Below the pieces are notes generated by a model that did not search any database, was not told the DNA's origin, and saw only the letters and a list, made by a program, of their open reading frames with translations. From Lysobacter sp. CFH 32150 (GTDB taxonomy: Bacteria; Pseudomonadota; Gammaproteobacteria; Xanthomonadales; Xanthomonadaceae), in NCBI RefSeq assembly GCF_022758295.1, contig NZ_JALDWJ010000008.1:186001-250000 (forward strand): a DNA stretch of 64,000 nt, read 5' to 3'. Position numbers and translations under genes: made by a program. Below, piece after piece: positions 7,965 to 18,697 of this stretch (its first letter is position 1; each line of letters starts with the position of its first letter).

Positions 7965-9374
7965 CTAAATGCGCACCCGCTCCTGCGACGACGGAATGCT
8001 CATCGCTTCGCGGTATTTTGCCACGGTGCGGCGTGCGACCGGCACGCCTGTGGCCTTGAGGGTCTCCGCCAAGCGCGCGTCGGAAAGCGGTTTGCGTGGA
8101 TTCTCGGCCTCGATCAGGTGCCGGATCATGGCCTGGATCGCGGTGCTGGAAGCTTCCCCGCCGCCGTCGGTATCGATGCCGGAGGCGAAGAACGCGCGCA
8201 GTGGGATGGTGCCCCGTGGGGTGCGCACGTACTTGCGCGCGATCGCGCGTGAAATCGTCGATTCGTGCAGGCCGACTTCGCCGGCGACCTCGCGCAGGGT
8301 CAGTGGGCGCAGCGCCTGGTCGCCGAACTCGAGGAAAGCCGACTGCTGCCGCAGCAGGCAACGCATCACCTTGAGCAGCGTGTCGCCGCGCGCTTCCAGG
8401 CTTTTCAGCAACCAGCGTGCTTCCTGCAGACGGCCACGCAGGTAGGAAGCGTCGGCCTCGCTGGCGGAGCGGATCATGCGCTCGTATCCGCGGTGGATCG
8501 CAATCCGCGGCCGCGAGCCGAACGCCAGCGCCACCCGCCACTGGCCATGCTGGCGCCAGACTACGCAGTCTGGCGTGACGTAGGTGTCGGCAGTGAGGCC
8601 GCCGAGTTGGGCGCCTGGACGTGGATCGAGCGAGCGCAGCAGATGCACCGCGCATTCGACGTCCTGCACGGGCAATTTCATTTCTGCCGCAAGGCCGGCA
8701 ATGCCGACCTTGGGCAATCGCTCCAGCGGGCCGTCGGCCAATTGCAGTGCCAACGCCTTGCCAGTGGTAGCGTCCGGCAACAGTACCAACTGCAGGTGCA
8801 GGCATTCGTTGAGCGTGCGTGCACCGACGCCGACCGGGTCGAAGCATTGCACCTGGTGCAGCACGGTGAGGATTTCGTCCTGCCCGATGTGCAACTCGGG
8901 CGGCAGCACCTCGGCGATCGCCTCGAGCGGTTCGCGCAGGTAGCCGTCGTCGTCGATGGCTTCGATCAGGGCCACGCCGATCAGCCGGTCGCGTGGCGTC
9001 AGCGGGCTCAGGTGCAGTTGCCACAGCAGGTGGTCCTGCAGGGTGTCGACTTCGGCGACCTGTTCGGCGAGCGGTTCGTCGTCGTCGGTGTCGCTGGGTC
9101 CGATGCGTTCGTACCAGGGCTCGGATGCATCCCAGACCGGGGGTTCGTCGTGTTCGGTTTCGCCGTGAGCGCGTTCGTGCGCGGCGGTTTCCTGCTCGGC
9201 AGGCGCTTCCAGCGGAGCCGGTTCGGCCCAGTCCAGCAGCGGATTGCTCTCGACCGCGGTCGCAATCTCCAGCTCGAGTTCAGCCGTCGACAGCTGCAGC
9301 AGGCGGATCGCCTGGCGCAACTGCGGCGTCATCACCAGATGCTGTCCGAGCGATGTCTGCAGGCGGGGCTTCAT
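7965..9374 (-). CDS. rpoN: RNA polymerase sigma-54 factor
   Basis: 469 residues from MKPRLQTSLGQHLVMTPQLRQAI, the canonical start of region I, which binds activators and holds the polymerase closed. A poorly conserved acidic region II follows (about 45-100), then the core-binding domain (about 115-300). A helix-turn-helix lies in TLREVAGEVGLHESTISRA, and the RpoN box ARRTVAKYRE sits at 447-456, where it contacts the -24 element. A longer frame reaches 9416, but the extra 14 residues are not family-like. It lies downstream of lptB with a 46-base gap, the order found in many Gammaproteobacteria. Confidence 0.96.
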   Translation of the reverse strand: MKPRLQTSLGQHLVMTPQLRQAIRLLQLSTAELELEIATAVESNPLLDWAEPAPLEAPAEQETAAHERAHGETEHDEPPVWDASEPWYERIGPSDTDDDEPLAEQVAEVDTLQDHLLWQLHLSPLTPRDRLIGVALIEAIDDDGYLREPLEAIAEVLPPELHIGQDEILTVLHQVQCFDPVGVGARTLNECLHLQLVLLPDATTGKALALQLADGPLERLPKVGIAGLAAEMKLPVQDVECAVHLLRSLDPRPGAQLGGLTADTYVTPDCVVWRQHGQWRVALAFGSRPRIAIHRGYERMIRSASEADASYLRGRLQEARWLLKSLEARGDTLLKVMRCLLRQQSAFLEFGDQALRPLTLREVAGEVGLHESTISRAIARKYVRTPRGTIPLRAFFASGIDTDGGGEASSTAIQAMIRHLIEAENPRKPLSDARLAETLKATGVPVARRTVAKYREAMSIPSSQERVRI

Positions 9375-9420
9375 CACGATCTCAACGTGGCCGGAGTGGG
9401 CCGGCGGCCGCCACACCTAC

Positions 9421-10140
9421 CTACAGACGGAATGCCTCGCCAAGGTAGACGCGCCGGACATCCGGGTTTGCCAGCAGCGCGTCCGGAGCCCCCTGCGCGA
9501 GCACGCTGCCTTCATTGAGGATATACGCGCGATCGCAAATGCCCAAGGTCTCACGGACGTTGTGATCGGTAATCAGTACGCCAATTCCACGATTCTTGAG
9601 GTGGCGCACGATTCGCTGGATCTCGCCGACCGAAATCGGATCGACGCCCGCGAAGGGTTCGTCGAGCAGCATCAGCCGTGGTTTCGCCGCCAGCGCGCGG
9701 GCGATCTCGACACGGCGACGCTCGCCGCCGGACAGGCTGGCGCCGCTCTGGTCGGCGACATGGCCGATCTGCAGCTCGTCCATCAGACTGTCGAGTTCGC
9801 GTTCGCGACCGGGCGTATTCAGGTCGGTGCGCAGTTCCAGCACCAGGCGCAGGTTGTCGGCGACGCTGAGTTTGCGGAACACCGAGGGTTCCTGCGGCAG
9901 GTAGCCGACGCCAAGCTTGGCGCGGGTGTACATGGGCTCGGCGGTGATGTCGCGGCCGTCGAGCACGATCTCGCCGGCGTCCGCCGGCACCAGGCCGACG
10001 ATCATGTAGAAACAGGTGGTTTTGCCGGCACCGTTGGGACCGAGCAGCCCGACGACTTCGCCGGCATCGAGGTTGAGGCCGAAATCACGAACGACGGCGC
10101 GCGTACGGTAAGACTTGCGCAGCCCGTTGGCGACCAGCAT
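9421..10140 (-). CDS. lptB: LPS export ABC transporter ATP-binding protein
   Basis: 239 residues of an ABC ATPase: Walker A GPNGAGKT (34-41), a Q-loop region in [11 protein letters not shown], signature [15 protein letters not shown], Walker [13 protein letters not shown] and switch histidine in [10 protein letters not shown]. LptB drives extraction of LPS from the inner membrane with LptFG, whose genes are not in this window. The start overlaps the lptA stop by one base (TGATG). The adjacent lptA and lptC genes make the identity secure. Confidence 0.96.
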   Translation of the reverse strand: MLVANGLRKSYRTRAVVRDFGLNLDAGEVVGLLGPNGAGKTTCFYMIVGLVPADAGEIVLDGRDITAEPMYTRAKLGVGYLPQEPSVFRKLSVADNLRLVLELRTDLNTPGRERELDSLMDELQIGHVADQSGASLSGGERRRVEIARALAAKPRLMLLDEPFAGVDPISVGEIQRIVRHLKNRGIGVLITDHNVRETLGICDRAYILNEGSVLAQGAPDALLANPDVRRVYLGEAFRL

Positions 10141-10679
10141 CAGCGCTTGCCTTGCGGTTTGGCCGGCGCCGGGGCCTTCTTTTGCCCGCTCTTTGGCAGC
10201 AGCGTCATCTTGACGCGTCCGGCACCCTGGCCGCCGCCCTGCACCTGGCCGGTCTTCATGTTGTAGGTGATGCGTTCGCTGCTGATGCTGCTCTGCCCCG
10301 GCTGCTCGATGAACGCATTGCCGGTAAACACCACGGTGTCGGTGGTCAGGTCGTAGTCGACCTTGGCCGCGCGGGCATTGATGAGCGCGCCGTCGTCCAT
10401 CTGCTGCTTCATCTGCGCCGGCGAACCGGTCAACAACACGCGCTGGATGTCGCCATCGCCGCGCCTGACGTCGGCATGACCCGCACGGATATCAAGCGTG
10501 CCCTGCACGATGTGGACGTTGCCGGAGAACGTGCAGGGGCCATTGGCGTTGGCCGAGCAATCGGTGCTCGTGGCTTCGACATCCAACGGCTGGTTGCGAT
10601 CAGACGTGCGTGCCAGCGCGGCGCCAGCGATGAGCAGCGCAGCAGCGATCAGCAAGGAGTTAACCGCCAGACGGGACAT
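10140..10679 (-). CDS. lptA: LPS transport periplasmic bridge protein
   Basis: 179 residues beginning with a signal peptide ([23 protein letters not shown], cleavage after residue 23), followed by an OstA-type beta-jellyroll: [35 protein letters not shown] and later [15 protein letters not shown]. LptA oligomers carry LPS across the periplasm. The C-terminal tail is Lys/Pro/Ala-rich. The start is taken as the ATG before the signal peptide; a longer frame to 10733 would place the hydrophobic segment internally. It begins within the last codons of lptC (20-base overlap). Confidence 0.92.
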   Translation of the reverse strand: MSRLAVNSLLIAAALLIAGAALARTSDRNQPLDVEATSTDCSANANGPCTFSGNVHIVQGTLDIRAGHADVRRGDGDIQRVLLTGSPAQMKQQMDDGALINARAAKVDYDLTTDTVVFTGNAFIEQPGQSSISSERITYNMKTGQVQGGGQGAGRVKMTLLPKSGQKKAPAPAKPQGKR

Positions 10680-11226
10680 AGCGACCTTTGACGTTGGACT
10701 TGAGCTGGATGCGCTTGCTGTCCAGCAGCGCATTCATGCCGTGGCCGCGCAGTATAGAGCCGGGCTGGGTGATGGTGACGTCCCCCGCCGATGTAGCGCG
10801 CTTGGTGTCGGGGAATACGTTCAGTTCCTGGGTGGCCAGTTTCACGGAATCGCCGCCGGCGGCATTGGTGGCCACCACGTCGCCACGCAGGCGCAATTCG
10901 TTGCCTTCGGCGCTGACCCAACCCGTCTTCGAGCGCACTTCCCACGTACCGCTCTTCGAGCCTGGTGCCGGTGGAATCGTGAATACCGGCGTCGCCAGCG
11001 ACATGGTCTTGTCGCCCGGATGACGTTCGAGTTGCGGTGCGTGCAGGGTGAAGGCTTCCTGTCCTTGCTTGTCCAGCACCACCAGCTCGAAATCGTGCAG
11101 CAGGTAGTCCGAGCGTGCATCCGCGGTCGTGGCGGCATTGCGACTGGGGCGGTGCGTCCATACCGACCAGCCGGAGATCGCCGCGGCGACCAGCAGCACC
11201 AGCGTCAGGATGCCGCGCCAACTCAC
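10660..11226 (-). CDS. lptC: LPS export membrane-anchored protein
   Basis: 188 residues with a single N-terminal membrane anchor (about 5-22) and a periplasmic LptC jellyroll (YLLHDFELVVLDKQGQEAFTLHAPQLERH, later [34 protein letters not shown]). LptC links LptB2FG to LptA. The last line resembles the closing strand of E. coli LptC. It overlaps kdsC by 4 bases upstream and lptA downstream, so kdsC-lptC-lptA-lptB is one coupled unit. Confidence 0.92.
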   Translation of the reverse strand: MSWRGILTLVLLVAAAISGWSVWTHRPSRNAATTADARSDYLLHDFELVVLDKQGQEAFTLHAPQLERHPGDKTMSLATPVFTIPPAPGSKSGTWEVRSKTGWVSAEGNELRLRGDVVATNAAGGDSVKLATQELNVFPDTKRATSAGDVTITQPGSILRGHGMNALLDSKRIQLKSNVKGRYVPSGG

Positions 11227-11801
11227 GCCTTGCCCTCGATGCGTTCGCCTTCGACGCGGGTGACTTCAGAAAGCAGTGCCTCGGCATGGCCTTGCGCGGC
11301 CAGCAACAGGTCGCAGAACTCGCGTGCCGCGCCGCGGCCTGCGCGCGCGCTGGTGCGCCAATGCACGCGTTCGCGCACCCATGGATGCGCATCCGGCGGT
11401 GCGACCGCGAAGCCGACCTGCAGCATCACCCGCAGGTCCGGCAGGTCGTCGCCCATGAAGGCGACTTCGTCGAGGCCGATGCCCAGGCGCGATGCAATGC
11501 CGACTACGCAGTCGAGCTTGTCCTTCACGCCGGTATGCGATTCGAGCCCCAGTTCGGCGGCGCGCTGCTCGGCGACCGCGCTGGCGCGTGCGGTGACGAA
11601 CGCGACGGCGACACCCGACTTGCGCAGCAGCACCAGGCCTTGGCCGTCGTGCACATGGAAGGCTTTCAACTCGCGCCCGTCGCTGTCGAAGAACAAGCGT
11701 CCGTCGGTCAGCGTGCCGTCGACATCGAAGCACGCGAGCTTGACGCGCGCTGCGCGTTCGCGGATGTCGGCGGGGTAATCGTTGATATGCGAGTAGGTCA
11801 T
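11223..11801 (-). CDS. kdsC: 3-deoxy-D-manno-octulosonate-8-phosphate phosphatase
   Basis: 192 residues of the HAD superfamily without a cap domain, as in tetrameric KdsC. Motif I is CFDVDGTLTDG (nucleophile Asp26, general acid Asp28), motif II AFVTARAS and motif IV FMGDDLPDL. It removes phosphate from Kdo-8-P to give Kdo for LPS core. The start at MTYSHINDY lies 10 bases after the kdsD stop; an in-frame ATG 39 bases further up would overlap kdsD and is less likely. Confidence 0.94.
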   Translation of the reverse strand: MTYSHINDYPADIRERAARVKLACFDVDGTLTDGRLFFDSDGRELKAFHVHDGQGLVLLRKSGVAVAFVTARASAVAEQRAAELGLESHTGVKDKLDCVVGIASRLGIGLDEVAFMGDDLPDLRVMLQVGFAVAPPDAHPWVRERVHWRTSARAGRGAAREFCDLLLAAQGHAEALLSEVTRVEGERIEGKA

Positions 11802-11811
11802 GGGTGCGCCG

Positions 11812-12837
11812 TTAAACCACGCGTGCGCGCAACAGGTCATGAATGTTGAGCGCGCCGACCACGCGCCCTTCGCCGTCGATCACCAGCAGGGCGTTGATCT
11901 TGTGCGTTTCCATCAACTGCGCGGCTTCGACCGCGAGCGCGTCGGAATCGATTGTTTTCGGCGTGCGGGTCATCACGGCGGAGATCGGCGTGTTGCGCAT
12001 GTCGATCTGCGCATCATCGAGCGTGCGGCGCAGGTCGCCGTCCGTGTACAGGCCGAGCAGGCGGCCGTCGGCGTCGACCACTGCGCTCATGCCCAGGCGC
12101 TTGCGGCTCATTTCGACCAGGGTTTCGCTGAGCGTGGCGGTCTCACGCACCTTCGGCACTTCATCGCCGCTGTGCATCACGTCGCTGATATGCAGCAGCA
12201 GGCGGCGGCCAAGCGAACCGGCCGGATGCGAACGGGCGAAATCCTCGGCAGTGAAGCCGCGGGCTTCGAGCAGGGCGACCGCGAGCGCGTCGCCCATCGC
12301 CAGCGCCGCGGTGGTGCTGGTGGTCGGGGCAAGGTCGAGCGGGCAAGCCTCGGCGGGCACGCTGACATCAAGGTGGACGTCGGCTTCGCGCGCCAGGGTG
12401 GAACCAGGCCGGCCGGTCATCGCGATCAGGGCGTTGCCCTGGCGCTTGAGCACCGGCAGCAGCATCAGCAACTCGTCGCTCTCGCCGGAGTTGGACAGCG
12501 CCAGCACGACGTCAGCATCGGTGACCATGCCGAGGTCGCCGTGGCCGGCTTCGCCCGGATGCACATAGAAGCTGGGGGTGCCGGTCGAGGCCAGGGTCGC
12601 GGCGATCTTGCGCGCGATGTGGCCGGACTTGCCCATGCCGGTGCAGACCACGCGGCCGCGGCAGTCCAGCATCAGCCGGCAGGCGGCACTGAACATGCCG
12701 TCATGGAGCCCGCCGTCGATGCGTGCGGCGATCGCCTGCAGCCCCTGCGTCTCGATCTCGATGACGCGGCGGCCGCTGGCGGCGAAGTCGAATGGCTCGG
12801 AGATTGCGGGTCGTGACGCCATCGTGGGGGAGGTCAT
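11812..12837 (-). CDS. kdsD: Arabinose-5-phosphate isomerase
   Basis: A SIS domain (about 40-185 of the product) with VVCTGMGKSGHIARKIAATLASTGTPSFYVHPGEAGHGDLGM, followed by two CBS domains (DVMHSGDEVPKV..., ISAVMTRTPKTI...), the KdsD/GutQ architecture. It interconverts ribulose-5-P and arabinose-5-P, feeding Kdo synthesis with the adjoining kdsC. Three in-frame ATGs compete (12855, 12837, 12822). Comparison with the E. coli N-terminus favours one of the two shorter forms; 12837 is given as a compromise. It diverges from ibaG across about 50 bases that must hold both promoters. Confidence 0.92.
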   Translation of the reverse strand: MTSPTMASRPAISEPFDFAASGRRVIEIETQGLQAIAARIDGGLHDGMFSAACRLMLDCRGRVVCTGMGKSGHIARKIAATLASTGTPSFYVHPGEAGHGDLGMVTDADVVLALSNSGESDELLMLLPVLKRQGNALIAMTGRPGSTLAREADVHLDVSVPAEACPLDLAPTTSTTAALAMGDALAVALLEARGFTAEDFARSHPAGSLGRRLLLHISDVMHSGDEVPKVRETATLSETLVEMSRKRLGMSAVVDADGRLLGLYTDGDLRRTLDDAQIDMRNTPISAVMTRTPKTIDSDALAVEAAQLMETHKINALLVIDGEGRVVGALNIHDLLRARVV

Positions 12838-12887
12838 TCCGCTAAACTGACCCATTAAGTTTACGCGGTTGCCCGCACCAAGCCCTA

Positions 12888-14400
<1,513 letters not shown>

Positions 14401-14414
14401 GCCGCGTTGACGCA

Positions 14415-14441
14415 AAAGCCCCGCACTGCGGGGCTTTTTTA
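14415..14441 (+). terminator. Intrinsic terminator after murA
   Basis: An AAGCCCCGC/GCGGGGCTT stem with a short loop is followed by a run of T residues, 15 bases after the murA stop. It isolates ibaG-murA from the phosphatase gene downstream. Confidence 0.9.
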
Positions 14442-14445
14442 TTCC

Positions 14446-14485
14446 AGGTCACGACATTGTCGTCGAAGCGTCATCTGGCTGTCAG
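14446..14485 (+). promoter_or_regulatory. Candidate Pho box array (four units, 11-bp period)
   Basis: Four 7-base units, AGGTCAC, TTGTCGT, GCGTCAT and CTGTCAG, start at 14446, 14457, 14468 and 14479, exactly 11 bases apart, and each has GTC at positions 3-5. The known PhoB site is CTGTCAT repeated with 4-base spacers, which gives the same 11-base period. The array lies about 50 bases upstream of a PhoX-type phosphatase, a classic PhoB target. No convincing -10 box was picked out. Confidence 0.72.
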
Positions 14486-14533
14486 CGTAGCTACTCGATT
14501 GCCGACCCATGCTGCCGCCTTCCCCCGGCCAGC

Positions 14534-16522
14534 ATGAGACCCGTCATGACCGAGAACGACCGCACCCCTGCGTTGCACGTGGACGAAGCCTTCGCTGATG
14601 AGCATTCGAACACTTCCGGCAACCCGCATTTTTCCGAAGTCTTCCAGGCTCGCCGCAACCTGTTGAAGGGCGGCGTCGGCATGGCCGTTGCCGTGGGCCT
14701 ATTCGGCAAGGCTGGCTTTGCTGAAGCGATGCTGCCGGAATGGGCGCAAGGCAATCCGGCCGCGCCGACTGGCCCCTTGCTCGGCTTCAACGCGATTCCG
14801 GTGAGTCGCGCCGATGCGATCACCGTTCCGGCTGGGTATCGCGCCGACGTGATCCTGCCCTGGGGCCAGCCGATCCTCGGCAGCTATCCGGGCTACGCCG
14901 GCGACGGCAGCAATACCGCCGCCGAGCAGGCCCAGCAGATCGGCCAGAACCACGACGGCATGCACTACTTCCCGATGAGCCGCGGTCAGGCTGGTAGTGC
15001 GCACGGCGTGCTGGTGTTCAACCAGGAATACATCGATGCCAATACGTTGCATCCCAACGGCGCGACGACCGTCGGGGGTGTGCGTCCATCGGAGGAAGTC
15101 GCCAAGGAAATCAACGCGCACGGCGTCAGCGTGGTCGAGATCCGCAAGCAGGGCGGCACCTGGCAAGTCGTGCCTGGTCGTTACAACCGCCGCATCACTG
15201 GCGCCACTCCGATGGAGATCGGTGGACCGGTGCGTGGCCATGCGCTGGTACGCACCGCCTACAGTCCGAACGGCACCCGCACCCGCGGCACGCTCAACAA
15301 CTGCGCCAACGGCCACACGCCGTGGGGTACCTACCTGACGTGCGAGGAAAACTGGGCGAACTACTTCGTCAATCGCGATGCCGTGCCGCCGCGCGAGCAC
15401 AAGCGCTATGGCGTGAAGACGAGCAGCAATTACGCCTGGGAAACCGCCGAGCCGCGCTTCAACGCCAGCACCGTCGGCGCAGGCAGCGCGCAGGACTATC
15501 GCAACGAACCGAATACCTACGGCTGGGTCGTGGAGATCGATCCGTTCGATCCGAATTCCACGCCGGTCAAGCGCACCGCGCTCGGCCGCTTCGCACACGA
15601 AAACGTCGCCCATTCCAAACCGCGCGCCGGCCAGCCACTGGCGTTCTACATGGGCGACGACACCGCCAACGAATACATCTACAAGTTCGTCACCCGCGAT
15701 GCGTACACGCCGGGCCGCAGCGACGGCAGCATGCTCGACCATGGCACGTTGTACGTCGCGCGCTTCAAGGCTGACGGTAGTGGCGAATGGCTGCCGCTGG
15801 TTTTCGATGACGCCGGCTTCCAGGCCGCGGCCTTCGCCAAGGGCGTGGCGTTCGAGAGCCAGGCCGACGTCCTGGTCAACACGCGTCTCGCGGCAGACGT
15901 GGTCGGTGCGACGAAGATGGATCGCCCGGAATGGGGTGCCGTCGATCCGCGCAGCGGCTGGATCTATTTCACCCTGACCAACAACAGCAGCCGTGCTGCC
16001 GGTGCGGTCGATGCCGCCAATCCACGCGGCCCGAATGCCTATGGGCATATCGTGCGCTTCGCCGAGTACGGTGGTCGCAACGATGCGATCCGTTTCGACT
16101 GGGATCTGTTCCTGCTCGCGGGTCCGACCACCGACAGCAACAAGCCCGACAACAGCGGCCCGCTCGATGCGGACAGCATCCATGCCAGTCCGGATGGCCT
16201 GCACTTCGACGAACGCGGCCTGCTGTGGATCCAGACCGACATGAGTGGCAACCAGCTCTACGCCGGTCCGTTCGGCAACAACGCGATGCTGGTGGCGAAC
16301 CCGGGGACGAACGAGGTCAAGCGCTTCCTCACCGGACCGGTGGGCTGCGAGATCACCGGCGTCACCTCCACGCCGGATGGCCGCACGCTGTTCATCAACA
16401 TCCAGCACCCAGGCGATGAACCATCGCGCGGCGCCAGCCATTGGCCAGACGGCGGCAGCGCGCGTCCGCGTGCGGCGACGGTGGTGATCACGCGCGAGGA
16501 TGGCGGCATCGTCGGCACCTGA
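14534..16522 (+). CDS. phoX: PhoX-family (DUF839) secreted phosphatase
   Basis: 662 residues. A twin-arginine export signal follows a long N-region: RRNLLKGGVGMAVAVGLFG (RR at 40-41). The mature part has the DUF839/PhoX beta-propeller: DGMHYFPM, NCANGHTPWGTYLTCEENWANYF, GRFAHENVAHSK, YKFVTRDAYTPG and LWIQTDMSG. These motifs carry the ligands of the Fe/Ca-binding alkaline phosphatase PhoX, which releases phosphate from phosphoesters in the periplasm or outside the cell. An in-frame ATG at 14546 (MTENDR) is an alternative start. The Pho-box array just upstream supports a role in phosphate starvation. Some DUF839 proteins have not been shown to be phosphatases. Confidence 0.87.
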   Translation: MRPVMTENDRTPALHVDEAFADEHSNTSGNPHFSEVFQARRNLLKGGVGMAVAVGLFGKAGFAEAMLPEWAQGNPAAPTGPLLGFNAIPVSRADAITVPAGYRADVILPWGQPILGSYPGYAGDGSNTAAEQAQQIGQNHDGMHYFPMSRGQAGSAHGVLVFNQEYIDANTLHPNGATTVGGVRPSEEVAKEINAHGVSVVEIRKQGGTWQVVPGRYNRRITGATPMEIGGPVRGHALVRTAYSPNGTRTRGTLNNCANGHTPWGTYLTCEENWANYFVNRDAVPPREHKRYGVKTSSNYAWETAEPRFNASTVGAGSAQDYRNEPNTYGWVVEIDPFDPNSTPVKRTALGRFAHENVAHSKPRAGQPLAFYMGDDTANEYIYKFVTRDAYTPGRSDGSMLDHGTLYVARFKADGSGEWLPLVFDDAGFQAAAFAKGVAFESQADVLVNTRLAADVVGATKMDRPEWGAVDPRSGWIYFTLTNNSSRAAGAVDAANPRGPNAYGHIVRFAEYGGRNDAIRFDWDLFLLAGPTTDSNKPDNSGPLDADSIHASPDGLHFDERGLLWIQTDMSGNQLYAGPFGNNAMLVANPGTNEVKRFLTGPVGCEITGVTSTPDGRTLFINIQHPGDEPSRGASHWPDGGSARPRAATVVITREDGGIVGT

Positions 16523-16542
16523 CCGCTCGGGCGATGCAAATG

Positions 16543-16570
16543 AAAAGGCCCCGCGAGTGCAGGGCCTTTT
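16543..16570. terminator. Bidirectional terminator between convergent genes
   Basis: AAAAGGCCC pairs with GGGCCTTTT across a 10-base loop. The hairpin has A/T tails on both sides, so it can end transcription of phoX (rightward) and of the autotransporter gene (leftward). Confidence 0.85.
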
Positions 16571-16591
16571 CGTTACTGCGACAAATGGCAA

Positions 16592-18445
16592 TCAGAACGC
16601 GTAACGCAGGCCGAGATTCAGGCTGTTGCTGTCGAACTGGTCGTCGCCGAACTGGCCGTGATAGCCGATGTAGCCCTGCAGCTTGGTGTTGAACTGCATG
16701 CCCAGGCCGAGATCGGCGCTGATCCAGTCGTCACTGGCCGTGTAGCCGGACATCACGAACTGGCCGTTCATGCTGGTGGAGCCGGCACGCACGCGGGTCG
16801 GATCGTCCTTGTCTTCCTGCGCATAAGCCACGCGCAGGTAGGGCTGCCACTGGCGCTCGCCGCTGCCGATGTTGCCAAACAACTGGTAGCCGGCCTGGGT
16901 CACGAGCGATTCGCGTTCGAAGTCGTCGAAACGCATGCTGGTGGAAGTGTTGCCGGTTTCGCGGAAGGCGTCGACGTCCACCGACTGCCACGTGGCGCTC
17001 ACGAACGGGCCATGCTGCAGGCTGGTGCCGAACAGCCAGCCAAAGCCGAGTTCGGCCGCGGAATGCGAACCGCCGGCGTCGGCCTTCTCGATACGGGTCG
17101 TGGCGCGCAGGTCGATCGCGCGTTCGGTGTCGTACGAGGTGCTGCCGCCGGACAGGATCGCCTGCAGGTAACCGCCGCCACCGAAGTTCAGCGTGCCGAA
17201 GGCGGAGAACAACGCTTCGCGCGCATCGAAACCGCCACGCGAGTGGTCTGCATCCTGGGTGGCGAAGCTTGCGGCGACGCCCAGGGTCCAGGTGTCGTCG
17301 ATGCGGTAGTCGACGCCGAGGCTCAGCGTGGCGAGCTTGCTGTCGAGGGCGGGGTTATTGGCCCCGGCTTCGAAGCTCTGGTCGGCGTAATTCAGGTTGG
17401 CGAAGCTGACCATGCTGCCGTCAGCACGCTCGCCGCTGCGCGCAGCCAGCAACTCGCGTCGCACGGCACTGGCGTGTGCGTCGTAGACCAGGATCGGCGT
17501 CTCGGCCAGCATCGCCATCTGCTGCGGCGCCGCCACCGTGCTCAGCACGACTTCGGCAAGCAGCGCATGCGCCGCGCCGGTGGGATGGATGCCGTCGGCG
17601 AAGAACCAGGTCTGGTTGGTGCCGGGCGCGTACGTCGCCGGCAGGCCGGAGCCAGTCGGGCCGCAGGCCACCGAATTCGCGGGTGTGCAGGCGGTGCCGG
17701 TGACATTGGTGAAGCCGAATGCGCCCGGATTGGCCAGGACTTCATTCACCAGCGCGAAGGTGTTGATCGGGATGATGCCGTCGCGAAGCGTGCCCAAACC
17801 GGCGTTAAGGGCGCCGTTGTAATTCAACACCGCCAGCGTGGCGGCACCGGCGGCCGTGGGGCCAGCTGCGGTCAGTGCCGGTGTGCGGCCGATATCGGGG
17901 AGGTTGAACACGACCAGATAGTTCACGCCAGCGGCTTGCAGGCGGGCAGCCTGCCCCACGACGGCAAGGCCCACGGTCTGGGCACCGGCTTCGATCTGCG
18001 CCTGCGTGGTCCACACGCCCCCGCCAAGCGCAGCATTGATGTCGTTAGCGCCACCCCACAACGTGTACAGCGCGTTCGCATCGGCGCGGCCACCGTTGGC
18101 GGTGAGGTAATCGGTGATCTGGTTCGGGATGCGCGTGGCCGGATTCGGATTGACGCAGGGACCAGCAGACTGGATGCAGGCGCCGCCCCAGGCGAAGTTG
18201 CTGCCGCCGGCAAGCGAATTGGTCTGGTTGAAGCCGAAATGGCTGGCGACGACCTGCGTAACAACCGGATCGGGGTTGGTTGTGAAACTGTTGCCGGGCG
18301 GCAAGCCACTGACCGCGGCGATGTTGCCGGCGTCGCTCAGGCTGTCGCCAAACGTGATCACGCCACTGAACGTCTGGGCCTGCGCGGTGGCGGCGCAGCC
18401 AAGCGCCAGCACGACGGCGCCGGCAAGATGCGAAATACGGGGCAT
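16592..18445 (-). CDS. GDSL/SGNH autotransporter esterase (EstA type)
   Basis: 617 residues. Signal peptide 1-24 (ends AQAQ). The passenger is an SGNH hydrolase: block I TFGDSLSDAGN with Ser35, a block III-like LWGGANDIN, and block V FADGIHPTGAAH with the Asp/His of the triad. A linker leads to a C-terminal beta-barrel (about 365-617), which ends in LNLGLRYAF with the terminal Phe typical of outer-membrane proteins. EstA-type esterases stay anchored at the cell surface and act on short- to medium-chain esters. The start at 18445 has a strong GAGGAG ribosome-binding site 6-12 bases upstream; a longer open frame upstream is noise. Confidence 0.9.
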   Translation of the reverse strand: MPRISHLAGAVVLALGCAATAQAQTFSGVITFGDSLSDAGNIAAVSGLPPGNSFTTNPDPVVTQVVASHFGFNQTNSLAGGSNFAWGGACIQSAGPCVNPNPATRIPNQITDYLTANGGRADANALYTLWGGANDINAALGGGVWTTQAQIEAGAQTVGLAVVGQAARLQAAGVNYLVVFNLPDIGRTPALTAAGPTAAGAATLAVLNYNGALNAGLGTLRDGIIPINTFALVNEVLANPGAFGFTNVTGTACTPANSVACGPTGSGLPATYAPGTNQTWFFADGIHPTGAAHALLAEVVLSTVAAPQQMAMLAETPILVYDAHASAVRRELLAARSGERADGSMVSFANLNYADQSFEAGANNPALDSKLATLSLGVDYRIDDTWTLGVAASFATQDADHSRGGFDAREALFSAFGTLNFGGGGYLQAILSGGSTSYDTERAIDLRATTRIEKADAGGSHSAAELGFGWLFGTSLQHGPFVSATWQSVDVDAFRETGNTSTSMRFDDFERESLVTQAGYQLFGNIGSGERQWQPYLRVAYAQEDKDDPTRVRAGSTSMNGQFVMSGYTASDDWISADLGLGMQFNTKLQGYIGYHGQFGDDQFDSNSLNLGLRYAF

Positions 18446-18648
18446 ATCAGAACTCTCCTCGATCATGGTTGGGTAGGACGTGCCAAGCCGAGAGCTGGGA
18501 TCATTGCGCCCCGTTGGCGTTGTTCGCCATCGGGCCCCTCCGCATGACTGACCCACGAATCCACCGATGCTCCCCCACCGGCGTACGTACCAGTATGTGC
18601 CGGACGGGTGGCCGCTGGCTACTGGGGCTGGCGGCATGCGGCAGGCAC

Positions 18649-18674
18649 AAAAAAGCCCCGCATGGCGGGGCTTT
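18649..18674 (-). terminator. Intrinsic terminator of the DUF3108/purMN unit
   Basis: On the minus strand an AGCCCCGC/GCGGGGCT stem is followed by a run of T residues, starting about 25 bases after the end of the last DUF3108 gene. The remaining 174 bases up to the autotransporter start hold only its presumed promoter; nothing else was recognised. Confidence 0.85.
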
Positions 18675-18697
18675 GCTGATCGCGAATGCTGTCGCCC

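Noticed and set aside
7720-9024. 434-codon minus-strand frame overlapping rpoN and hpf in another phase
   Set aside because: Both genuine genes are complete in their own frames; this product is Arg/Pro/Ala low-complexity.
16658-18547. 629-codon plus-strand frame across the autotransporter gene
   Set aside because: Antisense artefact of high GC3; the minus-strand protein is a clear EstA-type enzyme with a good ribosome-binding site.
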